From the NCBI RefSeq assembly GCF_002262885.1, contig NZ_NKYF01000001.1, positions 558,001 to 622,000 on the forward strand: 64,000 nucleotides of DNA. The letters are read 5' to 3'. The notes under the pieces are model-generated. The model was not told the origin of the DNA, did no database searches, and worked only from the letters and a program-made list of their open reading frames with translations. This DNA is from Pseudonocardia sp. MH-G8 (GTDB taxonomy: Bacteria > Actinomycetota > Actinomycetes > Mycobacteriales > Pseudonocardiaceae). Both the position numbers and the translations under genes were made by a program. Of this stretch, positions 1 to 8,979 are shown in pieces (the first letter of the stretch is position 1; each line of letters begins with the position of its first letter).

Positions 1-1
1 C

Positions 2-1189
2 CCGGCCGTCGAGGACGCGTGGCGCGGGCAGCGGCGGCTCGTGGCGATCGCACGGGCGGCGTCGAGCGTCGCGGACGCGGCGTCGCTGTCGGTCACCCTC
101 GACGTGGTCGCGCACGAGGTGGTCCAGGCCGAGCACATCGCGGCCGTGCAGATCCTGCGCGTCGAGGGCGGCACCATGCGCGTCGTCGGCAAGGCGGGCT
201 TCACCGACGCGGAGGACTTCACCGAGCGGTTCGAGGAGTGCCGCAGGCTCGGCGCGCGGATGATGTTCGTCGAGGCGTTCGCCACGCGGCGGCGCATCGT
301 GGTGGCCCACCGCAAGGCCGCCGTGCTCGACGACCCCAAGTGGGGACCGCTGCACGGCATCATGGGAGCGCCGGCCTGGGACAGCTTCGCCGCCGTCCCG
401 CTCGTGGTGCGCGGCCGCGCCGTCGGCGTGCTGAACGCGTTCTACGCGCCCGGCGAGATCCCCGGACCGGCCGCGCTGGAGTTCCTCGAGGCGATGGCCG
501 ACCAGGCCGCCACGGCCGTCGACTCCGCCGACCTGCTCGCCCGGTCCCGCCACGACGCGCAGCTCGCCGAGCGCGCCCGGCTGGCCCGCGAGCTGCACGA
601 CTCGGTGGTGCAGCAGGTCTTCTCGATGCGCATGCAGGCGAAGGCCCTGCGCGCGCAGGTCGAACCCGGGCGCACGAGCAGCCCCGAGCGGGTGCGCGGG
701 GTCGCCGACGAGCTGCTGGACCTCGCGCAGAACGCGCTCGCCGACCTGCGCGGCCTGGTCCTGCAACTGCATCCCGTCGAGCTGCTCGAGAACGGGCTCG
801 CGGGCGCCGTGCGCCACCACGCCCGCTCCGTGCAGACCGCGTCCGGCCTGCGGGTCGACGTCGACGCCGACGACCCCGCCGAGCTGCCGACCGAGCTGCA
901 GGAGGACCTCTACCGCATCGTGCAGGAGGCGCTGCACAACGTGGTGAAGCACGCGGGCGCCTCGCAGGCTTCGGTGCGGATCCGGGCGGACGCCCCGTCG
1001 GAGGGGGGCCAGGTGCTGGTGGAGGTGTCCGACGACGGCAGCGGCCTCGCCGCGGGTCAACGGCGGGCCGACTCGCTCGGGCTGGTCTCGATGCAGGAAC
1101 GGGCACAACGTTGGGGAGGGCTGATGGAGATCGGCAACGACGGGCGGGGATGCCGGGTGCGGGTGCGGGTACCGGGCGGTGGACGGTGA
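2..1189 (+). CDS. GAF-domain sensor histidine kinase (5' end outside window)
   Basis: Two-component sensor kinase of the NarX/DesK class (HisKA_3). The frame is open to base 2, so the gene probably starts before the window; the GTG at 41 is only an internal alternative. A GAF-like sensory region fills the N-terminal half. The dimerisation/phosphoacceptor helix follows, with His in LARELHDSVVQQ, and then a HATPase_c domain with N-box EALHNVVKHA and G-box SDDGSGL. No transmembrane segment is visible, so it is probably cytosolic. The stop codon overlaps the GTG start of the response regulator (GTGA), so the two are translationally coupled. The signal is unknown. Confidence 0.88.
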   Translation, partial: PAVEDAWRGQRRLVAIARAASSVADAASLSVTLDVVAHEVVQAEHIAAVQILRVEGGTMRVVGKAGFTDAEDFTERFEECRRLGARMMFVEAFATRRRIVVAHRKAAVLDDPKWGPLHGIMGAPAWDSFAAVPLVVRGRAVGVLNAFYAPGEIPGPAALEFLEAMADQAATAVDSADLLARSRHDAQLAERARLARELHDSVVQQVFSMRMQAKALRAQVEPGRTSSPERVRGVADELLDLAQNALADLRGLVLQLHPVELLENGLAGAVRHHARSVQTASGLRVDVDADDPAELPTELQEDLYRIVQEALHNVVKHAGASQASVRIRADAPSEGGQVLVEVSDDGSGLAAGQRRADSLGLVSMQERAQRWGGLMEIGNDGRGCRVRVRVPGGGR

Positions 1190-1896
1190 GCACGGCGGTG
1201 TCGGACACCTCGGCGTCGGGAACGGGAGCCCCGGGCTCGGACGTCATCGGCGTGCTGGTCGTCGACGACCACGCCGTGGTGCGCCGCGGCCTGTCCGCCT
1301 ACCTCGAGAGCGCCGACGGGATCCAGGTCGTCGACGAGGCGGTGGACGGCGAGGACGCGCTCGTGCGGCTCCGGCGCCTGGCCGTCGAGGATCGGCTCCC
1401 CCATGTCGTGCTCATGGATGTGCTGATGCCGCGGATGGACGGCATCACCGCGATCGGCGCCGTCCTCGCCGCGTACCCCGAGCTGCGGGTGGTCGTCCTG
1501 ACCAGCTTCGGCGAGCTCGAGCGCGTGCAGGCCGCACTACAGGCCGGGGCCGCGGGGTACCTGCTCAAGGACGCCGACCCGGACGAGGTCGCCGCCGCGA
1601 TCCGCTCCGCGCACCGGGGCGAGGTGCACCTCGACCCGGCCGTCGCCGGGCGCCTGACCCGCCACCTGGTGTCCCCGCCCACCGGGCTCGCAGCGCTCAC
1701 CGCACGGGAGCGCACCATCCTCGCGCTCGTGGCTCGCGGCCTGTCCAACCGCCAGATCGCCGCCGAGCTCTACATCAGCGAGCGGACCGCGCGCACCCAC
1801 GTGAGCCACGTGCTCACGAAGCTGCAGCTGTCCTCCCGCACCCAGGCCGCGCTCGTCGCGATCCGGGAGGGGTTGATCCCCCCGCCCAGCGCGTGA
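1186..1896 (+). CDS. NarL/LuxR-family response regulator
   Basis: DNA-binding response regulator of about 236 aa, the cognate partner of the upstream kinase. The N-terminal receiver domain has the acidic pair in VLVVDDHAVV, the phosphoacceptor Asp in VLMDVLMP, the conserved Thr in VVVLTSF and Lys in GYLLKDA. The C-terminal GerE/LuxR helix-turn-helix runs from LTARERTILALVARGLSN to VSHVLTKLQ. The GTG at 1186 is chosen because it overlaps the kinase stop by 4 nt. The same frame stays open far upstream, but that extension is low-complexity and out of register with the kinase. Targets are unknown; the adjacent IclR gene belongs to a different family. Confidence 0.92.
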   Translation: MSTAVSDTSASGTGAPGSDVIGVLVVDDHAVVRRGLSAYLESADGIQVVDEAVDGEDALVRLRRLAVEDRLPHVVLMDVLMPRMDGITAIGAVLAAYPELRVVVLTSFGELERVQAALQAGAAGYLLKDADPDEVAAAIRSAHRGEVHLDPAVAGRLTRHLVSPPTGLAALTARERTILALVARGLSNRQIAAELYISERTARTHVSHVLTKLQLSSRTQAALVAIREGLIPPPSA

Positions 1897-1942
1897 CGCG
1901 ACCGCCCCACCACATCCCGGCAGGCGACCAACGGAGGTGCCC

Positions 1943-2752
1943 ATGACGGTGATCCCCGAAGCCCCGCAGACAGCCCGTGCAGACTCGGCGGACGGGTCCC
2001 GTCCGACCGCGGCGGGCCGGATGCTGTCGGTCCTCGACGCGTTCGGGCCCCGGCACCGCAAACTCTCGCTGAGCGAGATCGCGCGGCGGGCCGGGCTCAC
2101 GCTGCCGACCGCTCATCGGCTCGTCGGCGAGCTGGTGAGCTGGGGTGCGCTGGAGCGTGACGACAACGGCCGTTACTCGGTGGGGCTGCGGCTGCTGGAG
2201 CTGTCCGCGCTGGCGCCGCGCGGCCTCGAGCTGCGCGAGGCCGCGTTCCCGCACCTGGAGGACCTGCACCAGGCCACCCGCGGCAACATCCACCTCGGCG
2301 TGCGCGACGGGCTGGAGGTCGTCTACATCGAGGCGATCCGCGCGCGCGTGCCGAACCCGCTCAGCAGCCGCGTCGGCGACCGCTGGCCCATGCACGTCAC
2401 CGGCACCGGCCTCGTGCTGCTCGCCCACGAGGACCCGGCCCTGCAGGAGGAGGTGCTGGCCGCACCGCTCGAGCGCTTCACCCCGATGACCGTGACCGAG
2501 CCCGCCGAGCTGCGGCGCACCCTCGCCCGGATCCGCCAGACCGGGGTCGCGGTGGCCCGCGGCCAGATCACGCTGCCCGATCTGGTGGTCGCCGTCCCCG
2601 TGCGCGACCCCGCGGGCCGCGTCACGGCGGCGGTCAGCGTGGTGGTCGCCGCACAACGCGCCCGTCCCCGCGAGCTGGCCTGCGTGCTGACCCAGGCGAG
2701 CCGGGCGATCTCCCGCACGCTGGGCCCCCGCACCCCGGCCGCCGCCCGCTGA
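1943..2752 (+). CDS. IclR-family transcriptional regulator
   Basis: Transcription factor of about 269 aa. A winged helix-turn-helix (LSLSEIARRAGLTLPTAHRL) lies near residues 35-65, followed by an IclR effector-binding domain (GLELREAAFPHLEDLHQATR, VYIEAI, PMHVTGTGLVLLAH, VAVPVRDPAGRV). The ATG at 1943 is preceded by GGAGG at 1933-1937, which favours it over the in-frame GTG at 1937 that overlaps the ribosome site. It converges on the amidohydrolase gene that ends 6 bp away. IclR proteins often regulate neighbouring aromatic or alcohol catabolism, so the leftward catabolic run is a reasonable target, though this is inference. Confidence 0.9.
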   Translation: MTVIPEAPQTARADSADGSRPTAAGRMLSVLDAFGPRHRKLSLSEIARRAGLTLPTAHRLVGELVSWGALERDDNGRYSVGLRLLELSALAPRGLELREAAFPHLEDLHQATRGNIHLGVRDGLEVVYIEAIRARVPNPLSSRVGDRWPMHVTGTGLVLLAHEDPALQEEVLAAPLERFTPMTVTEPAELRRTLARIRQTGVAVARGQITLPDLVVAVPVRDPAGRVTAAVSVVVAAQRARPRELACVLTQASRAISRTLGPRTPAAAR

Positions 2753-2758
2753 CGACGC

Positions 2759-3769
2759 CTACCGGCCGGGTGGGGGGTCCAGCCCCAGCCAGCGGTACGC
2801 GTTGTTCCAGGCGATGTCCTCCCACACCTCGGGGGGCAGGTCCATCTCGCGCAGGGTGCGGCCTGCCGGATCCTCGCGTGGCATCGCGGGGAAGTCCGAG
2901 CCCACCAGCAGGCGGTCGTGGCCGAGCAGGTCGATCAGGAAGCGGACGGCGCGGTGGTCGAAGACCATCGAGTCGTAGTAGAAGCGGCGGGCGTACTCCA
3001 GGGGTGTGGGGCCGTCGTCGTGGTTGATCGCCCGCTCCGGCACCAGCGGTTCCTCGTTCCAGGCGCCGGTGAAGAAGTACTGCGCCCTCGGCAGCATGAG
3101 CGGGAAGCCGCCCGCGGCGTGGCTGAACGAGATGCGCAGGTCCGGGCAGGCGGCCGCGGTGCCCCCCGTGATCATCGACGCCGCCGCGAACGCGCCCTCG
3201 ATGCCCACGACGTAGGTGCCCATCGTCGACCTCGGCAGCCGGTCGGTCGGCGTGGGCAGCGCGTGCACGAACACCGCGAGGTCCAGCCGCTGCGCCTCGG
3301 TGAAGAACGGCAGGAACCGCGCGTCGCCGATCGAGCTGCCGAGCACCCCCGAGGCGATCTCCACGCCGCGCAGGCCCTGGTCCTTGATCGCCTTCAGCTC
3401 CGCCGTCGCCGCGTCGGGGTCCTGCATCGGCACGAGGCCGAAGCCGATCAACCGGTCGGGCTCGGCCGCGCACAGCGTGGCGGTGAACTCGTTGACGTGC
3501 CGGGCCAGCGACAGGCCGTCCGCCGCGGGCAGGTCGTAGCGCAGCAGCGGCGGCATCGGGGTGAGTACCTCGACGTCGACGCCGGACGCGTCCTGTTCCT
3601 CGATGCGCCGCTCGGCGGAGAAGAACACGTCGCGCGCCCGGAAGTTGGTGGCGCCGAACAACAACGTCCGCGCGGTGGACCCGTCGACGGGCTCCATCCG
3701 CGGGAAGCACGAGGGTGCGTCGGAGGGGTAGTCGAACGGCAGCAGGTGGGCATGGGCATCGACGAGCAC
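2759..3769 (-). CDS. Amidohydrolase (ACMSD-like, amidohydrolase_2 family)
   Basis: Metal-dependent hydrolase or decarboxylase of about 336 aa with a TIM-barrel amidohydrolase_2 fold. The start shows the metal motif VDAHAHLLP. Later strands show FVHALPTP and SFSHAAGGFP, and the C-terminal Asp is in LVGSDFPAMP. The GTG at 3769 is chosen because it follows a GAGGA stretch and lies 20 nt after the preceding dehydrogenase stop. It is the last gene of the leftward catabolic run. Relatives include aminocarboxymuconate-semialdehyde decarboxylase and gamma-resorcylate decarboxylase; the substrate here cannot be read from sequence. Confidence 0.85.
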   Translation of the reverse strand: MLVDAHAHLLPFDYPSDAPSCFPRMEPVDGSTARTLLFGATNFRARDVFFSAERRIEEQDASGVDVEVLTPMPPLLRYDLPAADGLSLARHVNEFTATLCAAEPDRLIGFGLVPMQDPDAATAELKAIKDQGLRGVEIASGVLGSSIGDARFLPFFTEAQRLDLAVFVHALPTPTDRLPRSTMGTYVVGIEGAFAAASMITGGTAAACPDLRISFSHAAGGFPLMLPRAQYFFTGAWNEEPLVPERAINHDDGPTPLEYARRFYYDSMVFDHRAVRFLIDLLGHDRLLVGSDFPAMPREDPAGRTLREMDLPPEVWEDIAWNNAYRWLGLDPPPGR

Positions 3770-3789
3770 AGCAGTCGGTTCCTCACTCG

Positions 3790-4893
3790 TCAGGGGTTGG
3801 GGTGGACGGAGACGTGGACGGCTCGCTCGCCTTCCACCTCGCCTGCCAGGGTTTCCATGGCCAGGGCCGTGTCGTCCAGGCCGAACGTGTGGGTGTGCAG
3901 CTTCTCCAGCGGGAAGCGGCGGCTCTCGATGATCGCGATCGCCTCCGCGTAGCCGCGGGCGTCCACGCCGAACGCGCCCTTCACCGTCAACGCGCGGTTG
4001 ATGATCAGGTCGGTCTGCAGCGGCACCTGCGCGCCGCCCTTGAGCCCGGCCAGCACCACCGTGCCGCCGTGGCGCGCGGCCTGCAGGGCGTGCGTGACGG
4101 GCGCGGCGGCCATCGGGGTCAGCTCCAGCACCACGTCGGCCATCGCGCCGTCGGTGATCTCCCGGACCCGCTCGACGACGTCCACCGCCGCCTCGCCGTC
4201 CACGGTGATCGTGTGATCGGCACCGAACTCGCGGGCCAGCGCCAGCTTGTGCGCGTCGGCCTCCAGCCCGGTGACGATCACCGTGCCGGCCCCGGCCGCC
4301 TTCGCCGCGATGACCGCGGCGATGCCGCGCTGGCCCGCCCCGAGCACCACGACGGTGTCCCCGAGGCCGGCGCCGCCGAGGTGCACGGCCCAGCGCACGC
4401 CCGCCCCGAGCGGGTTGAACATCACCGCGAGCTCGGCCGGGAGGGTCTTGTCGACCTTGTGCAGCACCGCGTTCGGCGACAGGTAGAGGTGCTCGGCGAG
4501 CCCGCCCCACAGCGACGGCGCCACCTCGACGCCGGTGACACCGTGCGCCGGCCCGCGGTTGCGGCAGGACTGGTAGCGGCCGGTGAGGCAGTCGTGGCAG
4601 GCCCGGCACGGGATGATCACCTCGAGTGCCACCCGGTCACCCGGCTGCACGCCCCAGCGCTGCGCCGCGCGCTCGCCGACCTCCTCGATGATGCCCATCG
4701 GCTCGTGGCCGGGCACCGTGGGCCCGCGGTCACCGCGCATGTGGCCCTTGAACATCTCGACGTCGCTGCCGCAGATGCCGTTGGCCTCCACGCGCAGCAG
4801 GCCGTCGTCCGGGCCGATCGTCGGGCGGGGGAACTCCCGCACCTCGATCGTCCGCGGGCGGACCTGCACCGCGGCACGCACCATGTCACTCAT
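3790..4893 (-). CDS. Zinc-dependent medium-chain alcohol dehydrogenase
   Basis: NAD(P)-dependent MDR oxidoreductase of 367 aa. Catalytic zinc ligands lie in NGICGSDVEMFKGH and GHEPMGIIEEVG. The structural-zinc cysteine lobe is CRACHDCLTGRYQSC, and the Rossmann motif is VVVLGAGQRGIAA. The core resembles threonine/sorbitol-dehydrogenase-type members rather than the NDMA-dependent pair upstream. It sits between the UGSC-partner gene and the amidohydrolase on the same strand with short gaps, so it is probably co-transcribed. The ATG at 4893 gives the usual N-terminus for the family. The substrate is unknown. Confidence 0.9.
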   Translation of the reverse strand: MSDMVRAAVQVRPRTIEVREFPRPTIGPDDGLLRVEANGICGSDVEMFKGHMRGDRGPTVPGHEPMGIIEEVGERAAQRWGVQPGDRVALEVIIPCRACHDCLTGRYQSCRNRGPAHGVTGVEVAPSLWGGLAEHLYLSPNAVLHKVDKTLPAELAVMFNPLGAGVRWAVHLGGAGLGDTVVVLGAGQRGIAAVIAAKAAGAGTVIVTGLEADAHKLALAREFGADHTITVDGEAAVDVVERVREITDGAMADVVLELTPMAAAPVTHALQAARHGGTVVLAGLKGGAQVPLQTDLIINRALTVKGAFGVDARGYAEAIAIIESRRFPLEKLHTHTFGLDDTALAMETLAGEVEGERAVHVSVHPNP

Positions 4894-4937
4894 CGATCCG
4901 CTCCTTCATCGAGGCCGACCGGGACGGCGGTCGCCGA

Positions 4938-5942
4938 CTAGTTGCCGAACAGGCGCACCACCATCGAGATGCCGGCGTTGCGGGCCCCGGCCACGGCGAG
5001 CAGCAGGTGGCTCGGGTCGCCGTCGACCAGCAGGGGGTCGAAACCGTCGGGGCGCCCGCCGCTTGCGTGACGCACACCGTTGTCGCCCAGCCCGTCCTTC
5101 CCGACGTCGGCCAGGTCGCCGACCGTGCGCCCGCAGTGCTCGGCGAGCCACGCCCGCACCGCCGCCCGGTCGTAGCCGGCACCGGCCAGCAGCTGCGCGT
5201 GCTCGGGGCAGAACACGACGCCCACCGACGCGTGCCGGAAGATCCAGGCGCCGGTGCGGGAGATCGTGTCGGCGAAGTCCGCGAGCAGCTGCTCGGCGTC
5301 GCTCGTGTGCCGGTTGTCCACGAACTCGCAGGTGCGCAGCAGCGTCGCCGACACCGCCGACGTCCCCGCGGGCAGCCCGGCCTCCACCGACAACGGCTCC
5401 CACGGGCTCTCCTCCTCGTTCTCGGCGACGCAGATCGACCACCGTCCGGGCAGGCCCTGGGTGGCCTGTTCCAGCTCGTGCGGGTGCACGCCGAACGCGT
5501 TGCGCACGATCAGGCCGACGGCGCGCGCGACGGTGGCGTTCGCCCGGAAGCCGGGCCCGAACACCCCGCCCGCGCGGTTGAAGCCCAGTTCCTCGCGCAC
5601 CGGGCCGTTCACCACGATCAGCGGCGCCGGACCGCTGGTGGACTGCCACCCACCCCCGACGGCGGCGCGCTCCCGCATCAGCGCGTCCCACGCCGCGAGC
5701 ACGACGGGGAAGTGCTCCGGGAGGCACCCGGCCATCGCGGCGTTGATCGCCGCCAGCTCCACGGTGGCGGTCCGGTCGAACTGCGCGAGCCGCCCGATCA
5801 CCTCGTCGGGCCGGCGGGCGGTGGTGGCGAGGAAGCGGTCCAGGAGCGGCTGCGACACCGGCACCAGCGGGAGCCCGTCCGACCAGCCCTGGCCGTAGCA
5901 GTGTTCGATCGCCGCCTGCGCCACGTCCGGGTCGAGGGTCAT
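4938..5942 (-). CDS. Conserved protein of unknown function paired with UGSC protein
   Basis: A 334-aa soluble protein that I do not recognise as a characterised enzyme. It begins with AIEHCYGQGWSDGLPLVPVS and has conserved-looking stretches such as PLIVVNGPVREELGFNRAGG and a C-terminal DGDPSHLLLAVAGARNAG. Cysteines are few (HCYGQGW, AGCLPEHF, ICVAENE, RTCEF, VVFCPEH, EHCGR). No signal peptide or membrane span is visible. Its ATG overlaps the UGSC-family stop as ATGA, so translation is coupled and a functional partnership with that redox-motif protein is likely. It could be a second subunit or a scaffold; no function is assigned. Confidence 0.7.
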   Translation of the reverse strand: MTLDPDVAQAAIEHCYGQGWSDGLPLVPVSQPLLDRFLATTARRPDEVIGRLAQFDRTATVELAAINAAMAGCLPEHFPVVLAAWDALMRERAAVGGGWQSTSGPAPLIVVNGPVREELGFNRAGGVFGPGFRANATVARAVGLIVRNAFGVHPHELEQATQGLPGRWSICVAENEEESPWEPLSVEAGLPAGTSAVSATLLRTCEFVDNRHTSDAEQLLADFADTISRTGAWIFRHASVGVVFCPEHAQLLAGAGYDRAAVRAWLAEHCGRTVGDLADVGKDGLGDNGVRHASGGRPDGFDPLLVDGDPSHLLLAVAGARNAGISMVVRLFGN

Positions 5943-6484
5943 GAGCCGGGTCCGGTGAGCAGCGCGACCACGCCGGGCACCAGCTGCGCGGCCCGCTCCC
6001 GCACCTGATCGGGCGTCAGGATCGCGACCGGGTGCGCCGTCGTCAGGTAGTGGTAGCCGGGGGCGCCGCGCAGCGCGGCCATCGCGTCGGCGGTGGCGAC
6101 GAAGGCGTCGCTGCAGATCACCGCGGCGGGCAGGCCCGCCGCCTCGAACAGCACGCCGTCGGCCACCGCGGAGGCGCTGCACGACCCGCAGTCCCCGACG
6201 CCGGTGACCACGACGTCGCAGGCGCCCCTGTACCGGGCCACCAGCTCGTCGGACGCGGGCTGGGCGAAGGCGGTCTTCGTGCGCAGCAGCGACACCTGCG
6301 CGGCGCCGTGCTCGGTCACCAGCAGCTCGCCCACCGCCGTGAGCAGCAGGGCGGCGTTCTGCTTGGTGTTCTCCAGGAGGCCGACGCGGGCACCGGTGAG
6401 GTCACGCCGACGCGGCGCGCGGGCGGGGGCGGCGGCCGGGCGGGCGGGCCGCCCGCCGGTCGGGTCGAGGATGGTGTTCGGCAC
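5939..6484 (-). CDS. UGSC-family (seleno)protein homologue, cysteine form
   Basis: A 181-aa protein of the UGSC family, named for a U/C-G-S-C redox-like motif. Here the motif is Cys99-Gly-Ser-Cys102 in GVGDCGSCSAS, encoded by TGC rather than TGA, so this is the cysteine version. The N-terminal tail is Pro/Ala/Arg-rich and low complexity; the conserved region starts at VGLLENTKQNAALLL. The GTG at 6484 is chosen over upstream options because TAGGAGG lies 6-7 nt before it and directly follows the ligase stop. The biochemical role of the family is not established as far as I know. It sits inside a catabolic operon, which hints at reductive chemistry on a CoA or aldehyde intermediate (speculation). 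Confidence 0.8.
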   Translation of the reverse strand: MPNTILDPTGGRPARPAAAPARAPRRRDLTGARVGLLENTKQNAALLLTAVGELLVTEHGAAQVSLLRTKTAFAQPASDELVARYRGACDVVVTGVGDCGSCSASAVADGVLFEAAGLPAAVICSDAFVATADAMAALRGAPGYHYLTTAHPVAILTPDQVRERAAQLVPGVVALLTGPGS

Positions 6485-6492
6485 GGCGCCTC

Positions 6493-7782
6493 CTAGTGCT
6501 CGACGCGGGTGAGCCGGGACTTCATCTCCGAGCGCTCGATCGACCCCGCGGGCACGAGCACCACCTCGGCGCGCACCGAGAGCCGCGACCGGATCAGCGC
6601 CTCGAGGTCGCGACACAGCTGCGCGGGGTCACCCGGGGCCTCCCCGGTCTCGACCTCCACCCGCAGCGGCGGCTCGACCCGCGGGCCCGCGCCGGGCAGC
6701 ACGACCTGGATCGCGCCCGTCGTGCGCGGGTGCAGGCTCTGCACCAGGTCGCGCAGCGCCGAGGGGAACACGTTCACCCCGAGCACGATCAGCATGTCGT
6801 CGGTGCGCCCGACGCAGCGGATCAGCGGTGCCCCGTCGGCGGCGAGCCCCGTGACGCGCACGCGGTCGCGCGTGCGGAAGCGCACCAGCGGGCAGCACTC
6901 CCGGTCCACGGAGGTGTACACGAGCTCGCCGCCGGCACCGTCCTCGGGCACGATCGGCTCGCCGCTCTCGGGGTCGATGAGCTCGACGACGACGTGGCGC
7001 CCGCCGGTGAACCGCATCCCGGCGCTGCCCGGCTCCTCGGCGAACAGCACCGGCGCCATGTCGGCGTTGCCCAGGCCCTCGGTGACCGGCGCGCCCCACT
7101 CCTGCTCGACGTGGCGGCGGAACTCGGGCTCGCCGCCTCCCGGCTCGCCGCCGACCAGGACCTTCTTCAGGCCGAACTCCTTGGGGTCGCGGCCCAGCGC
7201 CCGGATGTGCTCGGCGAGGTAGCGGGCGTAGGAGGGGGTGGCGTGCAGCGCGGTGACACCGAGGCTCTCCAGCGCCAGCACCGCCTTCTCCGACGCGCCG
7301 GTGCCGATCGGGACCATCGTCGCCCCGATCCGCTCCAGCGCGTCGCGGATCGGGAGGCCGCCGACGAACAGCGTCAGCCCGGCCCCGTGCACGACCACGT
7401 CCTCCCGGGTGGCGCCCATCGTGCGGAACGCCCGGGCGACCATGTCGGTCCAGGCCGCCGCGTCGCGGCGCGTGACGCCCACCCAGCTGGGCTTCCCGGT
7501 GGTGCCGGTGGAGGCGTGCACGCGGATGACCTCCGTCATGTCCACCCCGGCGTGCCGGCCCAGCGGCGGCGCGGCCGCCTGGGAGTCACGCAGCATCTGC
7601 TTGCTGGTGAACGGGAACTTGCGCAGGTCCTCGAGCGACGCGAACGCGGCGGCGCTCACGCCGTGCTCGGCGAACAGGTCCTGGTAGAGCGGCGATCGTC
7701 CGGGCAGGCCTTCGAGCTGCGCGCGCAGCAGCTCGGTGACGGCCTCGGCGTCCTGGGGCGCGACGAAGCTCGGTGTGCGCAC
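6493..7782 (-). CDS. Phenylacetate-CoA ligase-like AMP-forming enzyme
   Basis: A 429-aa adenylate-forming enzyme of the PaaK type. It shows the phosphate-binding loop HASTGTTGKPSWVG, the A5-like region TEGLGNADMAPV, the A8 hinge RTDDMLIVLGVNVFPSAL and a C-terminal Lys in EMKSRLTR, the expected position of the A10 lysine. Known PaaK enzymes activate phenylacetate to its CoA thioester. Several aryl or heteroaryl acids use the same fold, so the substrate is uncertain. It begins with GTG at 7782 and lies 39 nt downstream of the NDMA-type dehydrogenase. The benzoylformate decarboxylase nearby makes an aromatic acid/aldehyde substrate plausible. Confidence 0.85.
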   Translation of the reverse strand: MRTPSFVAPQDAEAVTELLRAQLEGLPGRSPLYQDLFAEHGVSAAAFASLEDLRKFPFTSKQMLRDSQAAAPPLGRHAGVDMTEVIRVHASTGTTGKPSWVGVTRRDAAAWTDMVARAFRTMGATREDVVVHGAGLTLFVGGLPIRDALERIGATMVPIGTGASEKAVLALESLGVTALHATPSYARYLAEHIRALGRDPKEFGLKKVLVGGEPGGGEPEFRRHVEQEWGAPVTEGLGNADMAPVLFAEEPGSAGMRFTGGRHVVVELIDPESGEPIVPEDGAGGELVYTSVDRECCPLVRFRTRDRVRVTGLAADGAPLIRCVGRTDDMLIVLGVNVFPSALRDLVQSLHPRTTGAIQVVLPGAGPRVEPPLRVEVETGEAPGDPAQLCRDLEALIRSRLSVRAEVVLVPAGSIERSEMKSRLTRVEH

Positions 7783-7821
7783 GGGGGTCCTCTCGGGGAT
7801 GTCGGCTCGAGGGTGTGGGCG

Positions 7822-8979
7822 TCAGGCCTCGTGGACCACGACGCCGCGGATGTTCTTGCCGTCGGTCATGTCGCGGTAGCCGTCGTTCAGCTCGTCGAGG
7901 CGGTACCGGCGGGTGATCAGCTCGTCGAGCTTGAGGTCGCCCGCGCGGTAGAGCCCGAGCAGCTTGGGGATGTCGTGGAGCGGGTTGCAGTCGCCGAACA
8001 GGGCGCCGCGGACCTGGCGCTGATAGCTGATCAACATCCCGGCGTGCACGTGGACGTGGTGGACGCCGAGCTTGCCGGTCGCGGTGATCGTGACCTTGCC
8101 GCCCTTGCCCACCACGGCCACCGCGGCGTCCACGACCTCGGGGGTGAGCACGCCGGGCGTGCAGATCGCGTGGTCGGCCAGTTGCCCCCAGGTGGTCTCG
8201 ACGACGAAGTCGTGCGCCTCGCGGGCGTCGGCGAAGGCGTGCGTGGCACCGAAGACCGTGGTCGCCGTCTCCCGCTTGAACTCCACCGGGTCCACCACGA
8301 CGACGTTCTTCGCGCCCGCGTACCGGGCGCCCTGCACGGCGTTGCTGCCCACACCGCCCGCGCCGTAGATCACCACGGTGTCGCCGGCCCGCACACCCGC
8401 GGCGTAGACCGCGGAGCCCCAGCCCGTCGGCACCCCGCAGCCGATGAGGGCGCCGATCTCGAACGGGATGTCGTCGGGCAACGGGACGCACGCCCACTCG
8501 TGCACCACCGAGTACTGCGAGAACGAGCCGACGGTGCAGAACCCGCCGAAGTCCTCGCCCCCGGCGTGGAAGCGGAAGGTGTCGTCGAGGAACATGCCGG
8601 TACCGGCGTTGAGCCCCTTCACGCACATGTTCTGGTGCCCGGTGGAGCACGGCCGGCAGGCGCCGCAGGCCGGGATGTAGGCCACGACGACCCTGTCGCC
8701 CGGCCGCACGCGGCGCACGTCCGGACCGACGGACTCGACCACACCCGCGCCCTCGTGCCCGCCGACGAGCGGGAACCGCCCGGGGAAGTCGCCCTTCGTG
8801 ACGTGGTCGTCGGAGTGGCAGAGCCCGGCGGCGTGGAAGCGCACCCGCACCTCGTGGGCCTTCGGCGGGTCCAGCGTCAGCTCGGTGAGCTCCCACCCCG
8901 TGCCCGGGCGCCGCGCGACGGCGGCCCGCGTGGTGATCGTGCCGGTCACTCCCACGGCGTTCTGCGCGGTCGCGGTCAT
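7822..8979 (-). CDS. NDMA-dependent-type alcohol dehydrogenase (copy 1)
   Basis: Zinc MDR dehydrogenase of 385 aa. Members of this actinobacterial class hold NAD(H) tightly and are assayed with N,N-dimethyl-4-nitrosoaniline. It shows zinc ligands in GLCHSDDHVTKGD and GGHEGAGVVESVG, the structural-zinc lobe CGACRPCSTGHQNMC, GCGVPTGWGSAV and nucleotide motif YGAGGVGSNAVQGARYAG. About 20 residues precede the fold. Its ATG overlaps the stop of the luciferase-like gene (ATGA). It is clearly paralogous to the second copy at 9957-11066, with long identical stretches around the nucleotide-binding loop, which suggests duplication around the luciferase-like gene. The substrate is unknown. Confidence 0.9.
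   Translation of the reverse strand: MTATAQNAVGVTGTITTRAAVARRPGTGWELTELTLDPPKAHEVRVRFHAAGLCHSDDHVTKGDFPGRFPLVGGHEGAGVVESVGPDVRRVRPGDRVVVAYIPACGACRPCSTGHQNMCVKGLNAGTGMFLDDTFRFHAGGEDFGGFCTVGSFSQYSVVHEWACVPLPDDIPFEIGALIGCGVPTGWGSAVYAAGVRAGDTVVIYGAGGVGSNAVQGARYAGAKNVVVVDPVEFKRETATTVFGATHAFADAREAHDFVVETTWGQLADHAICTPGVLTPEVVDAAVAVVGKGGKVTITATGKLGVHHVHVHAGMLISYQRQVRGALFGDCNPLHDIPKLLGLYRAGDLKLDELITRRYRLDELNDGYRDMTDGKNIRGVVVHEA

Noticed and set aside
19..1185. Long in-frame extension upstream of the response regulator
   Set aside because: It overlaps the histidine kinase in another frame and has no protein-like pattern; the receiver domain starts after the GTG at 1186.
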